A DNA stretch of 64,000 bases from Janthinobacterium aquaticum (lineage in GTDB: Bacteria > Pseudomonadota > Gammaproteobacteria > Burkholderiales > Burkholderiaceae_D): assembly GCF_009208565.1 (NCBI RefSeq), contig NZ_WFLK01000009.1, forward strand, positions 182,838-246,837. Reading direction: 5' to 3'. A program made the position numbers and the translations under genes. The notes under the pieces are model-generated. The model made no database searches. It was given only the letters and a program-made list of their open reading frames with translations, and was not told the origin of the DNA. Positions 18,183 to 25,562 of the stretch are shown one piece after another; position 1 is the first letter of the stretch; each line of letters begins with the position of its first letter.

Positions 18183-18824
18183 ATGCCTGTCTATCAGCAG
18201 ATCAATGAAAAAATGCTGCAGGTCACACTCAGCAATGAAGAGGTGTTTGCGCGCAAGGGTGCGATGGTGTCCTACCAGGGCGACGTGCAGTTCAGCCGCT
18301 CGTTCCTGGCCGGGCAGGGCGTACAGAGCCTGGCCATGCGCGCCGTCACCAGCGAAGGCTATGCACTGATGCTGGCCAAGGGCAGCGGCAGCGTCTACTA
18401 CGCGCAGGGCGGCCTGTTCGTGACCATCATCCCGGTACGCGGCGAAACGCTGTATGTGGAAAGCGACAGCCTGTTGGCGTTTGACGCGCGCCTGACGGCC
18501 GGCACCATGTTTCTTGGCAACCAGGGCGGCATCCAGGGCATGGTGCGCGGCGCCGTGTCGGGGCAGGGCTTGTTTACCACCACTTTGCAGGGTACGGGCG
18601 AAGTGGCGATTTTGTCGGACGGTAACGCAATTGGCCTGCCGGTCACACCCGATGTACCGGTGTTTGTCGACCCGCAGGCGTATATCGGCCATGTCGGGCA
18701 ATTGAGTTCCAGTATTGTGACCGACCTGAACTGGAAGACCTTTGTCGGCCAGGCGTCTGGCGAGTCCTATCAGGTGAAATTCATGGGCCAGGGCACGGTC
18801 TATATTCAAGCAAGCGAAAGGTAA
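18183..18824 (+). CDS. AIM24 family protein, paralogue 2
   Basis: The 213-residue protein parallels its upstream neighbour along its whole length: 'GAMVSYQGDVQFSRS', 'GSGSVYYAQGGLFVTIIPVRGETLYVESDSLLAFD', 'GQASGESYQVKFMGQGTVYIQASER'. The conserved pattern is the repeated double-stranded beta-helix of the family. 'GGIQGMVRGAVSGQGLFTTTLQGTGEVAI' is the most conserved core. It has no signal peptide or metal-binding cluster that I can see. The third gene starts 3 bases after its stop, so translation is coupled. Confidence 0.87.
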   Translation: MPVYQQINEKMLQVTLSNEEVFARKGAMVSYQGDVQFSRSFLAGQGVQSLAMRAVTSEGYALMLAKGSGSVYYAQGGLFVTIIPVRGETLYVESDSLLAFDARLTAGTMFLGNQGGIQGMVRGAVSGQGLFTTTLQGTGEVAILSDGNAIGLPVTPDVPVFVDPQAYIGHVGQLSSSIVTDLNWKTFVGQASGESYQVKFMGQGTVYIQASER

Positions 18825-18827
18825 GCC

Positions 18828-19565
18828 ATGACTGTCTACAACCCCGCCACCTTGCCGAAAAACGATAACCTGAACCGCTTTTCGTATGTGATCGACGTCA
18901 AGGAACAGATTTTCATTCGCAAGGGCAAGATGATTGCCTTCTACGGCGAGCTGCGCTTTGAAGCCATGGGCAGCAGCGTGCTCGACCTGATCGTGCGCAC
19001 CGCCTTCAATGCGCCCAAGTATGTCCATCACTTCGTGGTGGCGCACGGTAATGGGCAACTGATTCTTGGCGACAACGGCAACGACCTGGCCTGCTATGAC
19101 CTGGACAACGCCAACATGACCATCCGCGCCCAGAATCTGCTCGGTTTTACCAAGGATGTCGTCTGCCAGGAATCGACCCTGCCCGGTTATCTGACCATGA
19201 TCGGTACCGGCAAGGTGATCGCCTCGTCGAACGGCCCCGTGCATTTCCTGGAATTGCCATGCCGTGTCGACGAGCAGGCCGTGCTGGGCTGGGCCGATTG
19301 CCCGAGCCCGTCGTATCACTACGACTACGCGCATGTGCAGGGCTGGGCTTCGGCGGCAGGCGCGCTGACCGGCTTTACCTTGTCCGGCGAGGAAAAGCAG
19401 ATCGACTTTACCGGTGCCGGTACGGTGCTGGTTCAGTCGTCCGAGCTCAATACCGAAAACAGTTCGACCCTGTCGCATCTGCTGTCCCAGTTGCCGATGC
19501 TGGGCAAGGATGAACTGAGCAAGCTGAGCTTGTCGGCTCAGCAGCAGATGAAGGAAGAACGCTAG
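18828..19565 (+). CDS. AIM24 family protein, paralogue 3 (longer, divergent)
   Basis: The 245-residue protein keeps the family layout ('RKGKMIAFYGELRFEAMGSS', 'GNGQLILGDNGNDLACYDLDNANMTIRAQNLLGF', 'EKQIDFTGAGTVLVQSSE') but is more divergent. It carries an extra C-terminal tail of about 30 residues ('LSHLLSQLPMLGKDELSKLSLSAQQQ'), predicted helical. It ends the three-gene run and converges with the crotonase-fold gene, whose stop codon starts 2 bases after this one. Three unequal paralogues suggest a hetero-oligomer; this is inference. Confidence 0.82.
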   Translation: MTVYNPATLPKNDNLNRFSYVIDVKEQIFIRKGKMIAFYGELRFEAMGSSVLDLIVRTAFNAPKYVHHFVVAHGNGQLILGDNGNDLACYDLDNANMTIRAQNLLGFTKDVVCQESTLPGYLTMIGTGKVIASSNGPVHFLELPCRVDEQAVLGWADCPSPSYHYDYAHVQGWASAAGALTGFTLSGEEKQIDFTGAGTVLVQSSELNTENSSTLSHLLSQLPMLGKDELSKLSLSAQQQMKEER

Positions 19566-19566
19566 T

Positions 19567-20367
19567 TCATTGCGGCCGCTGCCACTGCGGCGGCCGTTTC
19601 TCCAGGAATGCCGAAACGCCTTCGCCGGCGTCTTCTTCCATCATGTTTTTCGCCATCACTTCACCCGCATAGGTATAGGCTTCAGCCAGCGCCATCTGCC
19701 GCTGGCGGTAGAACATCTGCTTGCCATAGCGCACCGCTGTCGGGCTCTTGTCCATAATGCTTTGCGCCAACAGCGCCAACTGGTCGTCGAGCGCATCGTC
19801 GGCCACCGCCTGGTTGACCAGTCCCCAGTCCGCCGCCGTGGCTGCATCGATAAAGCGCCCCGTGACCAGTATCTCGAAAGCGCGCTTGGCCGAGACATTG
19901 CGCGACAGGGCCACTGCTGGCGTGGCGCAGAACAGGCCCACATTAATGCCCGAGACGGCAAAGCGCGCCGACTCGCCGGCAATGGCCAGGTCGCAGCTGG
20001 CCACCAGCTGGCAGCCTGCTGCCGTGGCAATCCCATGCACGCGGGCAATCACCGGCACCGGCAATTCCTGGATCGTGCGCATCACGCATGAGCACTGCGC
20101 AAACAGCTGCTTGTAATAGTCGAGTTCGCGCGTGGCCTGCATTTCGTGCAGGTCGTGGCCGGCGCAAAATGCGCGACCCTCGGCCGCCAGCACCACGCAG
20201 CGCACGTCGGGATCGTCTGCCAGTGCATCGAACTGGGCCTGCAAGGCCGCCAGCATGGCTTCGGACAGGGCATTGAACTGCTGCGGCCGGTTCAGTCGCA
20301 GCGTGACCAGGCCGCCGGCATTGCTGCGCAGAACCAGTGGGGCGTCGATATGAGTTTCCGTATTCAT
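19567..20367 (-). CDS. enoyl-CoA hydratase/isomerase family protein, ECHDC3-like, catalytic glutamates absent
   Basis: The 266-residue protein has the crotonase fold: 'LNRPQQFNALSEAM' (25-38), the oxyanion region 'AEGRAFCAGHDLHEM' (62-76) and 'GIATAAGCQLVASCDLAIA' (112-130). At the two positions that hold catalytic Glu in true hydratases it has Gln120 and Gly140, as in the ECHDC3 group. A standard hydratase activity is therefore doubtful; another CoA-thioester reaction is possible. The ATG at 20367 overlaps the stop of the upstream glycosylase by four bases, so the two are coupled. Frame upstream of 20367 is antisense-like overlap. Confidence 0.82.
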   Translation of the reverse strand: MNTETHIDAPLVLRSNAGGLVTLRLNRPQQFNALSEAMLAALQAQFDALADDPDVRCVVLAAEGRAFCAGHDLHEMQATRELDYYKQLFAQCSCVMRTIQELPVPVIARVHGIATAAGCQLVASCDLAIAGESARFAVSGINVGLFCATPAVALSRNVSAKRAFEILVTGRFIDAATAADWGLVNQAVADDALDDQLALLAQSIMDKSPTAVRYGKQMFYRQRQMALAEAYTYAGEVMAKNMMEEDAGEGVSAFLEKRPPQWQRPQ

Positions 20368-21116
20368 GCTGTCTCCTTGTGTTCGTATTGTTTCTGGCAA
20401 CGCGTGCAGAAAAAACTGCGCCGCTGTGTCTTGCCCAGGCTGGCCTTGTGCAAGGCAATATGGCAGCGTGGACAGATTTTTTTGGCATGCGCCAGCCAGT
20501 GCGCCTTGAGCGTATAAGCCTTTTTCCATTCAAGAAAGTCAAAACTGTATTGCCGTGCTTCCTGCACCAGCGCGCGCAGCTTGGGCGCCGGCAGCGCGCC
20601 GATGGTCGAGAGCGGATGGACGCGTATGCGAAACAGCACCTCGTTCTTGATGATATTGCCTACGCCGGCAAAAATATCCTGATCGAGCAGGGCGTCGCAC
20701 ACCAGCATGTCGGGCCTGGTGCGCAGTTTCTTGCGCGCCAGCGCGGCGTCCCACTGAGCGTTCATCACATCGCCGCGCCAGTCGTAGACGGCGTCCAGAT
20801 CGGCGTCGACCGGCTTGACCGAACAGGCATAGAAATTGAGCTCGTCGCCATCGTCAAACGTCAGTTGCAAACGTGGTACGGCATCCTTGCGCTCGTTGAT
20901 GCGGTAGCTGCCGAACAGCAGGAAATGGATGCGCAGCGACAGCGTGGGCAGGCGCAGCAAAAAGTGCTTGTCCCAGCTGGCTACCTGCAGCAGCGGCTGA
21001 CCTTCGAGCGCGGCCATGTCGATGGTCTTGCTGTTGCCGCTGGCGTGCGCAATAGTCTTGCCGGCAAACGGCTCGGCCAGTTCGCGCAGGATCACGATCG
21101 ATGGACCTTCGGGCAT
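20364..21116 (-). CDS. Fpg/Nei family DNA glycosylase (endonuclease VIII-like)
   Basis: The 250-residue protein begins 'MPEGPS', the Nei/Fpg N-terminus whose Pro2 forms the Schiff base and Glu3 assists. That decides the start at 21116. Lys50 in 'SWDKHFLL', the helix-two-turn-helix 'DIFAGVGNIIKNEVLF' (147-162) and a zinc finger with Cys215, Cys218, Cys237 and Cys240 are all present. The family excises oxidised bases and cleaves the abasic site. The MPEGP start and short length fit the Nei side rather than Fpg (MPELP). It is coupled to the ECHDC3-like gene by an ATGA overlap, which has no obvious functional reason. Confidence 0.88.
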   Translation of the reverse strand: MPEGPSIVILRELAEPFAGKTIAHASGNSKTIDMAALEGQPLLQVASWDKHFLLRLPTLSLRIHFLLFGSYRINERKDAVPRLQLTFDDGDELNFYACSVKPVDADLDAVYDWRGDVMNAQWDAALARKKLRTRPDMLVCDALLDQDIFAGVGNIIKNEVLFRIRVHPLSTIGALPAPKLRALVQEARQYSFDFLEWKKAYTLKAHWLAHAKKICPRCHIALHKASLGKTQRRSFFCTRCQKQYEHKETA

Positions 21117-21196
21117 GCTGCACCTCCGTGGTTGGCTGGCGCCATGCCAGCTTGACCACTTCAGTGTCGGCAAAAATCAGAAACCGCGGCGCACGC

Positions 21197-21832
21197 TTAT
21201 TTGGCGGCGTTGACGCTGCCGATGCCCGATACCGACTTGTGCACCACCTTGGGATTGCCGTAATACACCAGTTCGCCCATGCCGCGCACCACGGCATTGA
21301 GTTCGCCCGAGGAATACACCTTGACCGAGCCGATGCCGTCGAAATTGACGTCGACATTTTTTGCTTTCAGTTCGTGCGTGTCAACTTCGCCTACGCCTTG
21401 CGCTTTCAGGCGCAGCCAGTCGACCTGGCCGTCGGCCAGCAGCCGGCCGGCACCTTTGTAGCTGATATCGACGCGTGGACCGCTCAGTTTGGTCAGGATT
21501 TTTTCGCCGGCGCCTTCGGCAATCAGCTTGCGCAGTTGCGGCATGGTGACGATCACGCGCGGATCGTTCTCGGCTTTCTTGCTGTCCTTGTCCTTGAGGG
21601 AAATGCGCAGCTCGCCGTCAACGACTTCCGTGACGGCATTGGCGAGAAATTTCTGGTCGCCGCGCAGCGTGACGCTATGCTGCTTGCCGGACTCGACTTC
21701 AATGCTGATCGCACCGCGGATATCGATGGCGTTAAATGGCGCGGCCGCGCGTTTCTGTTCATCAGCATGGGCCAGAGTCGATACAGCCAGGCAAGCAAAG
21801 GATACGGCAGCAAGCAGGGGCAGCGGGCGCAT
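21197..21832 (-). CDS. DUF2807 (head GIN domain) exported protein
   Basis: The 211-residue protein has a signal peptide (about 1-23, 'STLAHA') and then the DUF2807 beta-helix: 'FNAIDIRGAISIEVESGKQHSVTLRGD', 'VIVTMPQLRKLIAEGAGE', 'LKAQGVGEVDTHELKAKNVDVNFDGIGSVKVY' and 'ELVYYGNPKVVHKSVSGIGSV'. The domain occurs in periplasmic or outer-membrane proteins of unknown function. It is upstream of the glycosylase on the same strand with an 80-base gap and divergent from the flavin reductase gene. Confidence 0.88.
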   Translation of the reverse strand: MRPLPLLAAVSFACLAVSTLAHADEQKRAAAPFNAIDIRGAISIEVESGKQHSVTLRGDQKFLANAVTEVVDGELRISLKDKDSKKAENDPRVIVTMPQLRKLIAEGAGEKILTKLSGPRVDISYKGAGRLLADGQVDWLRLKAQGVGEVDTHELKAKNVDVNFDGIGSVKVYSSGELNAVVRGMGELVYYGNPKVVHKSVSGIGSVNAAK

Positions 21833-21977
21833 AACGGTTTCCTTAGATAGTTGATAAGTGTATTCTAGAGCGCAACATCGTCCTTGGGGAAAAAACCGTC
21901 GCGTCGTCGCGGCCAGCCGCGCGCCCTGCGTGACACTGCTGGTCTATGCTGTTGCGATCAGTATCTTGGGAGCAGGA

Positions 21978-22535
21978 ATGAAAAATTATCAGAAGGAAGA
22001 TTACCCGGTCGCCAATATCCGCCGTTTTCTCGAACCCGGTCCGGTGGTGCTGGTCAGTTCAAGCTGGAAGGGTGAGCAGGGCATCATGACCATGGGCTGG
22101 CATATGCTGATGGAATTTACGCCGTCGCTGCTGGGCTGCTTTATTTCCGAAGCCAACCACAGCCATGAAATGATCAAGCGCAGCATGGAGTGCGTGATCA
22201 ATCTGCCGACGGCCGATATGGTTGACCAGGTAGTGGCGATCGGCAATTGCAGCGGTGAGGATACCGACAAATTCGCCGCTTTCGGCCTGACGGCGCAGCC
22301 GGCCGAGCAGGTCGGCGCGCCCCTGATCGCCGAATGCTACGCCAACTTCGAATGCAAGCTGGCGCAGGTGGCAGGCAACCCGCGTGGCGGCTTCTTTATC
22401 TTCGAGTGCGTGAAAGCCCATGTGGCCACCTCGCCCAAGCTGCCTGAAACGCTGCATTACCGGGGCGATGGCGAGTTCATGGTATCGGGCCGCACCATCA
22501 GCCGCAAGAGCCTGATGAAGCCTGAAATGCGTTAG
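21978..22535 (+). CDS. flavin reductase family protein (FMN-binding split barrel)
   Basis: The 185-residue protein matches flavin reductase-like FMN-binding proteins: 'PGPVVLVSSSWKGEQGIMTMGWHMLMEFTPSLLGCFIS' covers the flavin phosphate and ring contact region, followed by 'ANHSHEMIKRSMECVINLP' and 'LIAECYANFECKLAQV'. Members either supply reduced flavin to partner oxygenases or reduce substrates directly; no partner lies adjacent. GGGAGCAGGA precedes the ATG at 21978. Its stop codon overlaps the convergent gdhA stop by three bases. Confidence 0.85.
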   Translation: MKNYQKEDYPVANIRRFLEPGPVVLVSSSWKGEQGIMTMGWHMLMEFTPSLLGCFISEANHSHEMIKRSMECVINLPTADMVDQVVAIGNCSGEDTDKFAAFGLTAQPAEQVGAPLIAECYANFECKLAQVAGNPRGGFFIFECVKAHVATSPKLPETLHYRGDGEFMVSGRTISRKSLMKPEMR

Positions 22536-23875
22536 ATCACGCCCTGCGCCAGCATCGCGTCAGCCACCTTGACGAAGCCGGCAATATTGGCGCCGTCGAC
22601 ATAGCTGACGGAGCCGTCGGCGCGCGTGCCGTATTGCTTGCAGGCGGCATGGATGCCCTGCATGATCTGCAGCAATCGCGCATCGACTTCTTCGCGCGGC
22701 CACGAGATACGTTCGGCGTTCTGGCTCATTTCCAGGCCCGAGGTCGCCACGCCGCCGGCATTGCTGGCCTTACCCGGCGCATACAGCACGCCCGCTTCTT
22801 CAAACGCCTTGGCCGCTTCGATGGTGGTGGGCATATTGGCGCCTTCAGCCACGCACAGCACGCCATTGGCAATCAGCGTGCGGGCGTCTTCGATGCCCAG
22901 TTCGTTTTGCGTGGCGCACGGCAGCGCGATATCGACCGGCACCTGCCACGGCGAGGCGCCGGCCTCAAAGCGCGCGCCGGTGCGCGCGGCGTAGTCGCTG
23001 ACGCGGCCGTACAGATGGTTTTTCACTTCCATCAGGATCGCCAGTTTTTCGGGTGTAAAGCCGTCTTCCTCGATCACCGTGCCGCTCGAATCGGACACCG
23101 TCAGCACCCTGGCGCCCATGGCCATGGCTTTTTCCACCGCGTACTGCGCCACGTTGCCCGAGCCGGAAACCGACACGCGCAGACCCTTGAACGAGCGGCC
23201 GCGCGTTTTCAGCATTTCCTGCGCAAAATACACCGTGCCGTAGCCGGTCGCCTCAGGGCGCATCAGCGAACCGCCAAAGCTGATGCCCTTGCCGGTAAAC
23301 ACGCAGTCGGCACGGTTGCTGAGCTTTTTCATCATGCCGGCCATATAGCCGACCTCGCGCCCGCCGACGCCGATATCGCCAGCCGGCACGTCTGTGTCCG
23401 AACCGACATGGCGGAACAGTTCGCTCACAAACGCCTGGCAGAAACGCATCACCTCGCCCGAACTTTTGCCCTTCGGATCGAAGTCGGAGCCGCCCTTGCC
23501 GCCGCCCATCGGCAGGGTGGTCAGCGCATTCTTGAACGTCTGCTCGAACGCCAGGAATTTCAATACCGACAGGTTGACGGACGGATGGAAACGCAGGCCG
23601 CCCTTGTACGGGCCGATGGCCATGCTGTGCTGGATGCGGTAGCCGCGATTGACCTGCACCTGGCCATGGTCGTCCACCCACGACACGCGAAACATCATCA
23701 CGCGCTCCGGCTCGACCAGGCGTTCCAGCAAGCCTTGCTCCGCATACTTCGGATGTTTCTCCAGGAACGGCCACAAGCTCTCCATCACCTCCGTGACAGC
23801 TTGAATGAACTCCGGTTGACCAGGATTGCGGGCGGCGACTTGTTGAACGTACTCGTGAGCAGATGCGTATTTCAT
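22532..23875 (-). CDS. gdhA: NADP-type glutamate dehydrogenase
   Basis: The 447-residue length matches the hexameric NADP-specific enzyme. The Glu/Leu dehydrogenase signature is present: 'LTTLPMGGGKGGSDFDPKGKS' includes the active-site Lys, 'PAGDIGVGGREVGYMAGMMKK' the substrate region, and 'VSGSGNVAQYAVEKAMAMGA' the dinucleotide fold. It aminates 2-oxoglutarate to glutamate in ammonium assimilation. The ATG at 23875 gives the usual N-terminus and has GGAA close upstream; the longer frame to 23932 is unlikely. It is monocistronic, with an AT-richer upstream region. Confidence 0.93.
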   Translation of the reverse strand: MKYASAHEYVQQVAARNPGQPEFIQAVTEVMESLWPFLEKHPKYAEQGLLERLVEPERVMMFRVSWVDDHGQVQVNRGYRIQHSMAIGPYKGGLRFHPSVNLSVLKFLAFEQTFKNALTTLPMGGGKGGSDFDPKGKSSGEVMRFCQAFVSELFRHVGSDTDVPAGDIGVGGREVGYMAGMMKKLSNRADCVFTGKGISFGGSLMRPEATGYGTVYFAQEMLKTRGRSFKGLRVSVSGSGNVAQYAVEKAMAMGARVLTVSDSSGTVIEEDGFTPEKLAILMEVKNHLYGRVSDYAARTGARFEAGASPWQVPVDIALPCATQNELGIEDARTLIANGVLCVAEGANMPTTIEAAKAFEEAGVLYAPGKASNAGGVATSGLEMSQNAERISWPREEVDARLLQIMQGIHAACKQYGTRADGSVSYVDGANIAGFVKVADAMLAQGVI

Positions 23876-24019
23876 CAAAATTCCATGGAGGTAAACGATT
23901 GATCGAGCAACTATCTTCGCATAATTTTGCACGAAAATGGTGCGGAAATTTGGTTGGTGAAATTTTCTGCTACAAAATGTGGCGAAAAGAGGGTGTCAGA
24001 CGAGGGGGTATAGGGTTTT

Positions 24020-24409
24020 TCAGTTGCACAGGAACGGCTTGGCTAAACCACCAATACTCAGGCCAGTCGACAGATCGAAGCCAAAATGGCATCGGTAACC
24101 ATTTTGTTTGTTGTACGTACAGAGCAGCATGTCACGCTGGCGCAACCGCAGCGATTGGGAAGGGCAGGCGTCTTTCAGGTCAGGGCCGAGCATGTCAAAC
24201 AGTTCTTTGGCTGATCGATCCCTGATTTCAAAAGCGATCTTGTTGTCGCCCGTGACCGGTGCCACCATGTCGTCCTGATAGCCGCCATACAGCAAGTATT
24301 TACCTGCAAAATCGCGGTAGATCAGTTGCAGGATGGCCAAGCTGTCTGTTGCGAGCAGGCACGCCGCCACGACAGCAATGCCAGACCACACGTACTTTAG
24401 CGTCAGCAT
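24020..24409 (-). CDS. exported Cys-containing protein, paralogue A (possible immunity protein)
   Basis: The 129-residue protein has a hydrophobic N-terminus (about 5-25, signal peptide or anchor) and then 'YRDFAGKYLLYGGYQDDMVAP', 'GPDLKDACPSQSLRLRQRDMLLCTYNKQNGYRCHFGFDLSTGLSIGG'. It is clearly paralogous to the adjacent gene, sharing YGG, GPDL, the RQR segment, C..HFGFDL and SIGG. Four conserved cysteines suggest two disulfides in the periplasm. I do not know a function. It follows a broken murein-endopeptidase-like gene on the same strand, as immunity genes follow toxins. Its start overlaps the upstream paralogue by 7 bases. Confidence 0.65.
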   Translation of the reverse strand: MLTLKYVWSGIAVVAACLLATDSLAILQLIYRDFAGKYLLYGGYQDDMVAPVTGDNKIAFEIRDRSAKELFDMLGPDLKDACPSQSLRLRQRDMLLCTYNKQNGYRCHFGFDLSTGLSIGGLAKPFLCN

Positions 24410-24771
24410 ATGCTGCCTCCGATACTGCGCCCGCTCTGCAAGTCGAAACCGAAGTTGCAGCTGTAGCCATCACGCTTGTGGCTCATGCAGACGATCTCAG
24501 CGCGCTGACGTATGCGTTGTTCCCCGTCTGCCCCACAGACATTGCGCAGATCGGGGCCGATGGCGTTGAATATCTTTTGCGCGACATCTCCTTTGATCCG
24601 GTATGCAATGTGCTTGTTGCTGCTGGTAGGCGTATAGGGATCTCCAAGTCCACCGCCATAAATCAGATAGCGGCCTTGAAACGGTTGATAGGAAAAGGTC
24701 CATCCTGAGGCAGGGCGTGCCAATGCCGCAATCATAGTTAACGCTATCACCATCATCAACGCCCTATGCAT
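24403..24771 (-). CDS. exported Cys-containing protein, paralogue B (possible immunity protein)
   Basis: The 122-residue protein has a signal peptide (about 1-23, 'LARPASG') followed by 'YQPFQGRYLIYGGGLGDPYTP', 'IGPDLRNVCGADGEQRIRQRAEIVC' and 'DGYSCNFGFDLQSGRSIGGSIC'. It is a paralogue of the next gene. It begins 2 bases after the stop of the endopeptidase-like frame, so the three genes form one transcript. The surrounding DNA is AT-richer than the genome (35% GC over 24841-24900 by direct count), which suggests acquisition. Immunity to a cell-wall toxin is inference from the order toxin, exported protein, exported protein. Confidence 0.68.
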   Translation of the reverse strand: MHRALMMVIALTMIAALARPASGWTFSYQPFQGRYLIYGGGLGDPYTPTSSNKHIAYRIKGDVAQKIFNAIGPDLRNVCGADGEQRIRQRAEIVCMSHKRDGYSCNFGFDLQSGRSIGGSIC

Positions 24772-24773
24772 TT

Positions 24774-25260
24774 TTAGTAATCCTGATTTTTTATGGTCAC
24801 GTGAAAATGATCATCATGCCGCATCAGAGGGCGAACCCGTGGGATGGCCGTATCATTAAAGTAGATGACTCGAATATAGGTAAAATTAAAAAAAAGCGCT
24901 ATCAACCTGGCTGTGGCATTTTGATCATATTGCGCATCAAATCTGTTTACAGGCTGTTGTAATTGATCTTTCCGTAAAGGTCGAACGTCAAGGTCCAAAC
25001 CACTGCGGTGACTTCTGTGTCCTTCATATGCAGCGCCTGAGGCAAGACTAATATTGCCAAAGCCACTTTCTGCTGTCGATTTGTTGCCATAATTGCTCAA
25101 CCTGCAATATTAATGACAGTAATTTTGGATGGCCATATTGGCCTGCGCCATTGGGAGGCGTGCCGTAGGTGTAATAAGCGGCTCCTTCAGGCCTTTGTGG
25201 AAGGTTAAAGTAGCCACGCGTATCCATTGGTTGTAGCTCAAGCATGCTATTGCCTGTCAT
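24774..25260 (-). pseudogene. murein endopeptidase-like (M74/MepA-type) gene, frameshifted
   Basis: Two overlapping frames together read as one protein. The first (25260 to 25048) has 'MLELQPMDTRGYFNLPQRPEGAAYYTYG' and 'PKLLSLILQVEQLWQQIDSRK'. The second (to 24774) continues 'GFGNISLASGAAYEGHRSHRSGLDLDVRPLRKD' and ends 'HDDHFHVTIKN'. The HxxxGxDxD and DDHFHV motifs are the zinc ligands of penicillin-insensitive murein endopeptidases. The join lies at about 25058-25070 and needs one base removed (or two added). Without it, the product stops before all catalytic residues. There is no signal peptide. Sequencing error or recoding are alternatives. Confidence 0.7.
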
Positions 25261-25562
25261 TGTGATATGGGTGCAGTTGATCGTCTTTCAGTGATTTTTG
25301 TCCTTGGGAGATTTTAAATATTGCGGTGGATTAAGGCTGATGCATTTTGTGTTTTGAGCGTCGTCACCGGAGTTGGAGCCGTGCGTGTATTCCTGGCACG
25401 GCCAGTGCGGCTGCTGGTGTGGAGGTACAGCCTCTTCTTTCTTTATGCCACGGTAGTTCCCCTCGACGTATGCCTGCTACGCAATGCCGGGCATAGCTGC
25501 TCAAAAGGACAGCAATTGATGGCCGTGCTTGTCCAGTGCCGCATCTGACATCGCGTTGATCT
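25261..25562. other. 302-base interval without a supported gene
   Basis: The left part is AT-rich and carries in-frame stops immediately upstream of the endopeptidase-like start on the minus strand. The right part is GC-rich flank of trhP. A 75-codon open frame here starts at TTG without a ribosome site and has no recognisable content. I see no promoter motif of quality and no RNA gene. Confidence 0.5.

Noticed and set aside
25321..25548. 75-codon plus-strand frame in the gap between the endopeptidase-like gene and trhP
   Set aside because: TTG start, no ribosome site, no recognisable content.
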